From positions 1 through 14,610 of the forward strand of contig CAIPLJ010000130.1 in NCBI GenBank assembly GCA_903865885.1: DNA of 14,610 nucleotides, given 5' to 3'. Made by a program: the position numbers and the translations under genes. The notes beneath the pieces are model-generated. The model made no database searches. It was given only the letters and a program-made list of their open reading frames with translations, and had not been told where the DNA came from. Shown here piece by piece: positions 12,983 through 14,610 of this stretch (position 1 is the stretch's first letter; each line of letters starts with the position of its first letter). The stretch comes from an uncultured Actinomycetes bacterium (GTDB taxonomy: Bacteria > Actinomycetota > Actinomycetes > Nanopelagicales > Nanopelagicaceae).

Positions 12983-13306
12983 TCAATACTGAGTCTCTGG
13001 TCCATTGGGATTGCGGCTTATGAAATGTGAGATAAATCCATATTCTCTATTGATAGAGAACACGTGAACAATAATTGAAATTGTTGCAATGAATTTAACA
13101 GCCACTGGAACTGCCACGATAATGACAGAGAGGCTCAGTAACATTCCAAGAGCATTGACTGCCGCCAAAAATGATCTGCGAAGGACTAGGACAAATTTAC
13201 TATCGCTGAGATTCTTCGCCCAACGAGAAGTCAGAATAATTGCGATAGGGCCAGAGAAAAGTATGAAAGATAATAAAATCACTGCGAGGAGGGCTAAGGA
13301 GTACAT
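12983..13306 (-). CDS. Small membrane protein of unknown function
   Basis: A 107-residue hydrophobic protein that I cannot assign to a family. Residues 3-26 form one membrane segment and 46-84 one long or two short segments; a basic loop with RR (43-44) lies between them. The C-terminal 20 residues are hydrophilic, ending in NPNGPETQY. The ATG has the best ribosome-binding site in the window, TAGGAGGT (complement of 13314-13321), 7 bases upstream. The gene lies 26 bases after the GNAT gene and touches the start of the GH18 gene, so it is probably part of that operon. Confidence 0.7.
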   Translation of the reverse strand: MYSLALLAVILLSFILFSGPIAIILTSRWAKNLSDSKFVLVLRRSFLAAVNALGMLLSLSVIIVAVPVAVKFIATISIIVHVFSINREYGFISHFISRNPNGPETQY

Positions 13307-13313
13307 TTCACTT

Positions 13314-13321
13314 ACCTCCTA
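13314..13321 (-). promoter_or_regulatory. Strong Shine-Dalgarno site of the small membrane protein
   Basis: TAGGAGGT on the minus strand, 7 bases before the ATG at 13306: an essentially perfect anti-16S match, in contrast to the leaderless neighbours. Confidence 0.8.
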
Positions 13322-13332
13322 AATGCTGATTT

Positions 13333-13908
13333 CTAGTAATCAAGCGGTGTCCACGTTAAATCGGTCGTTGCAAAGAGTGCCATATCAATCTGCCGACCAT
13401 CATCACGTGTGACCTTGTTGCGCAATATTCCTTCCTTTTCGTAGCCAGCGCTCGTGAGAAGTTTCTGTGAATCCACGTTATCGACATCGGCCAATCCATC
13501 GATACGTCGAAAGCCCAAAGTGCGCAGGCCATAATCAGTAATCAACTTTGCTGCGATGGTTCCGATTCCTTTGCCGCGCATCGACTTCTCTAACCAGTAT
13601 CCAATCTCTGCAGTGTGGTTCTTTATGTTGATCGTGTGGAGTGAAATAACTCCAGCAAATTTCACTTCATCACCGTTGCCATGATCAATCACAAAGCGAA
13701 ATTCTCTACGTTCTGCAAAGCTGAATGGGTCTGAGCGCACAAAATCAATTGCATGATCTAAGGTGTAATTGGCTGGAACGGTAGTAAATGCAGGGATCAG
13801 TGGATCTTGGCATGCATTGAAGATTGAGTCGATATCATTTTCAACACTGGGGCGAAGAGTTACAAGTCCATATTGCAGAGTAGGAATTTCTGTTGGCCAC
13901 CAAATCAT
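13333..13908 (-). CDS. GNAT-family N-acetyltransferase (RimJ/RimL-like)
   Basis: A 191-residue acetyl-CoA-dependent acetyltransferase of the RimJ/RimL type (Acetyltransf_3). LVTLRP (15-20) begins the fold, EIGYWLEKSMRGKGIG (101-116) contains the acetyl-CoA pyrophosphate loop R-G-K-G-I-G, and the GFRRIDGLADVDNVDSQKLL stretch with SAGYEKEGILR (153-163) is typical of the C-terminal half. The substrate cannot be told; family members modify ribosomal proteins, amino acids or antibiotics. The ATG follows the trhO stop by 6 bases, without a clear ribosome-binding site, so translational coupling is likely. The N terminus (MIWWPTEIP) is slightly longer than in many relatives. Confidence 0.88.
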   Translation of the reverse strand: MIWWPTEIPTLQYGLVTLRPSVENDIDSIFNACQDPLIPAFTTVPANYTLDHAIDFVRSDPFSFAERREFRFVIDHGNGDEVKFAGVISLHTINIKNHTAEIGYWLEKSMRGKGIGTIAAKLITDYGLRTLGFRRIDGLADVDNVDSQKLLTSAGYEKEGILRNKVTRDDGRQIDMALFATTDLTWTPLDY

Positions 13909-13914
13909 CTGAGG

Positions 13915-14610
13915 TTAGCCAACAAGTTCAGAATCATGCGCACGTGATTGATCATGTGTGCAACTTAAATTTGAAGGAAGAGCAGCGCATTCATCGCAGA
14001 GAAGAATCAGTTGGTGACATGAAGCTGTATTGCAATTGCGGAAATCTTTCGTTGGCGCACTGCACTTATCGCACTGACCAATGACCTTTGCCTTATCTGA
14101 AAAATCCATCGCCATGCGATCGTCAAAGATATAGAGCGATCCTTCCCAGTTAGCGTCATCGCCAAAACGTTCGCCATATTTCACAATGCCGCCATCGATT
14201 TGGTAGACCTCATTGAAGCCGCGCTTCTTCATGACTGCAGATAGAACCTCGCAACGGATTCCACCGGTGCAATATGTAACAATCGGCTTATCCTTGATGT
14301 GGTCGTATTTTCCGCTCTCGATCTCGCGGATGAAATCACGAGATGTATCGACATCAGGAACGATTGCGTTTTTGAATTTACCTATCTTTGCTTCATATGC
14401 ATTGCGGCCATCGAAGAAGATAACGTCATCACCACGTTCTTTGACAAGTTCTTCTACCTGCTCTGGGCGAAGGTGAATTCCGCCGCCAACGACGCCATTT
14501 TCATCCACTTCGATTTCGTTGGGATTTCCAAAGGCGACTAATTCATCTTTGACTACAACGCGAAGACGTGGGAATTCATCGCCAGTTCCATCTGACCATT
14601 TAAAGGTAAT
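13915..14610 (-). CDS. trhO: tRNA uridine(34) hydroxylase TrhO, 5' end outside the window
   Basis: A rhodanese-domain protein of the TrhO/YceA family, which forms 5-hydroxyuridine at position 34 of certain tRNAs using O2. The reading frame stays open to the window edge: 34 further codons above the GTG at 14508 read ITFKWSDGTG...LVAFG, matching the family, so the GTG is internal and the true start lies to the right. From the first visible codon, the rhodanese loop is YCTGGIRC with catalytic cysteine 114 (14269-14271), and WEGSLYIFDDRMAMDF is the family's characteristic segment. The C-terminal tail has a Cys cluster (about residues 180, 183, 193, 198, 205, 208, 217) fitting a zinc-binding region. 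The GNAT gene follows 6 bases after the stop. Confidence 0.93.
   Translation of the reverse strand: MTFKWSDGTGDEFPRLRVVVKDELVAFGNPNEIEVDENGVVGGGIHLRPEQVEELVKERGDDVIFFDGRNAYEAKIGKFKNAIVPDVDTSRDFIREIESGKYDHIKDKPIVTYCTGGIRCEVLSAVMKKRGFNEVYQIDGGIVKYGERFGDDANWEGSLYIFDDRMAMDFSDKAKVIGQCDKCSAPTKDFRNCNTASCHQLILLCDECAALPSNLSCTHDQSRAHDSELVG

Noticed and set aside
1..14610. CRISPR, insertion sequence, prophage, tRNA or rRNA content
   Set aside because: No spaced direct repeats, transposase-like proteins, terminal inverted repeats, phage proteins or tRNA/rRNA-like sequence were recognised on either strand.

Overview
The window looks like a piece of chromosome from a streamlined, low-GC planktonic actinobacterium, most likely of the freshwater acI / Nanopelagicales type. 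Three things point there: an actinorhodopsin-type proton pump (DTE motif in helix C, Schiff-base lysine in helix G), the actinobacterial gene order clpS - DUF2017 - mec - cysO - cysM - murI - rph - rdgB, and very tight gene packing with moderate base composition (mid to upper 40s % GC by eye). No mobile element, CRISPR array, prophage gene, rRNA or tRNA was found.

Layout. 6-767 (minus) is the rhodopsin gene. A divergent intergenic region (768-992) holds three dyad structures. 993-5511 (plus) carries an MFS exporter-like transporter, a hemolysin III/PAQR-family membrane protein, a long coiled-coil protein with a lysine-rich histone-H1-like tail, and an AT3-SGNH acyltransferase. A hairpin terminator that can serve both strands lies between convergent genes at 5514-5548. 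From 5557 to the right edge every gene is on the minus strand. Reading in transcription order (right to left): trhO (5' end outside the window), a GNAT acetyltransferase, a small membrane protein, a secreted GH18 glycosidase, clpS, DUF2017, mec, cysO, cysM, murI, rph, rdgB, and a membrane-anchored protein with an H1-like N-terminal tail and a fibronectin-III-like domain.

How the genes fit together. mec, cysO and cysM form the sulfur-carrier route to cysteine known from Mycobacterium tuberculosis: CysM uses O-phosphoserine and CysO thiocarboxylate, and Mec removes the cysteine from CysO. The arginine matching the O-phosphoserine-recognising residue is present. ClpS and DUF2017 are linked by a 4-base start/stop overlap. 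murI supplies D-glutamate for peptidoglycan. The AT3-SGNH protein, the GH18 enzyme and possibly the coiled-coil protein also point to the cell envelope.

The most striking non-coding pattern is leaderless transcription. Five start codons (MFS, HlyIII-like, clpS, mec, murI) have a TANNNT -10 hexamer at exactly -12 to -7 from the first base of the start codon, and a sixth (cysO) has CATAAT there. Two of these promoters lie at the end of the preceding gene, two overlap inverted repeats, and none has a clear Shine-Dalgarno sequence. The two proteins with near-identical lysine-rich tails, one of them apparently anchored in the membrane, are the least ordinary proteins here.
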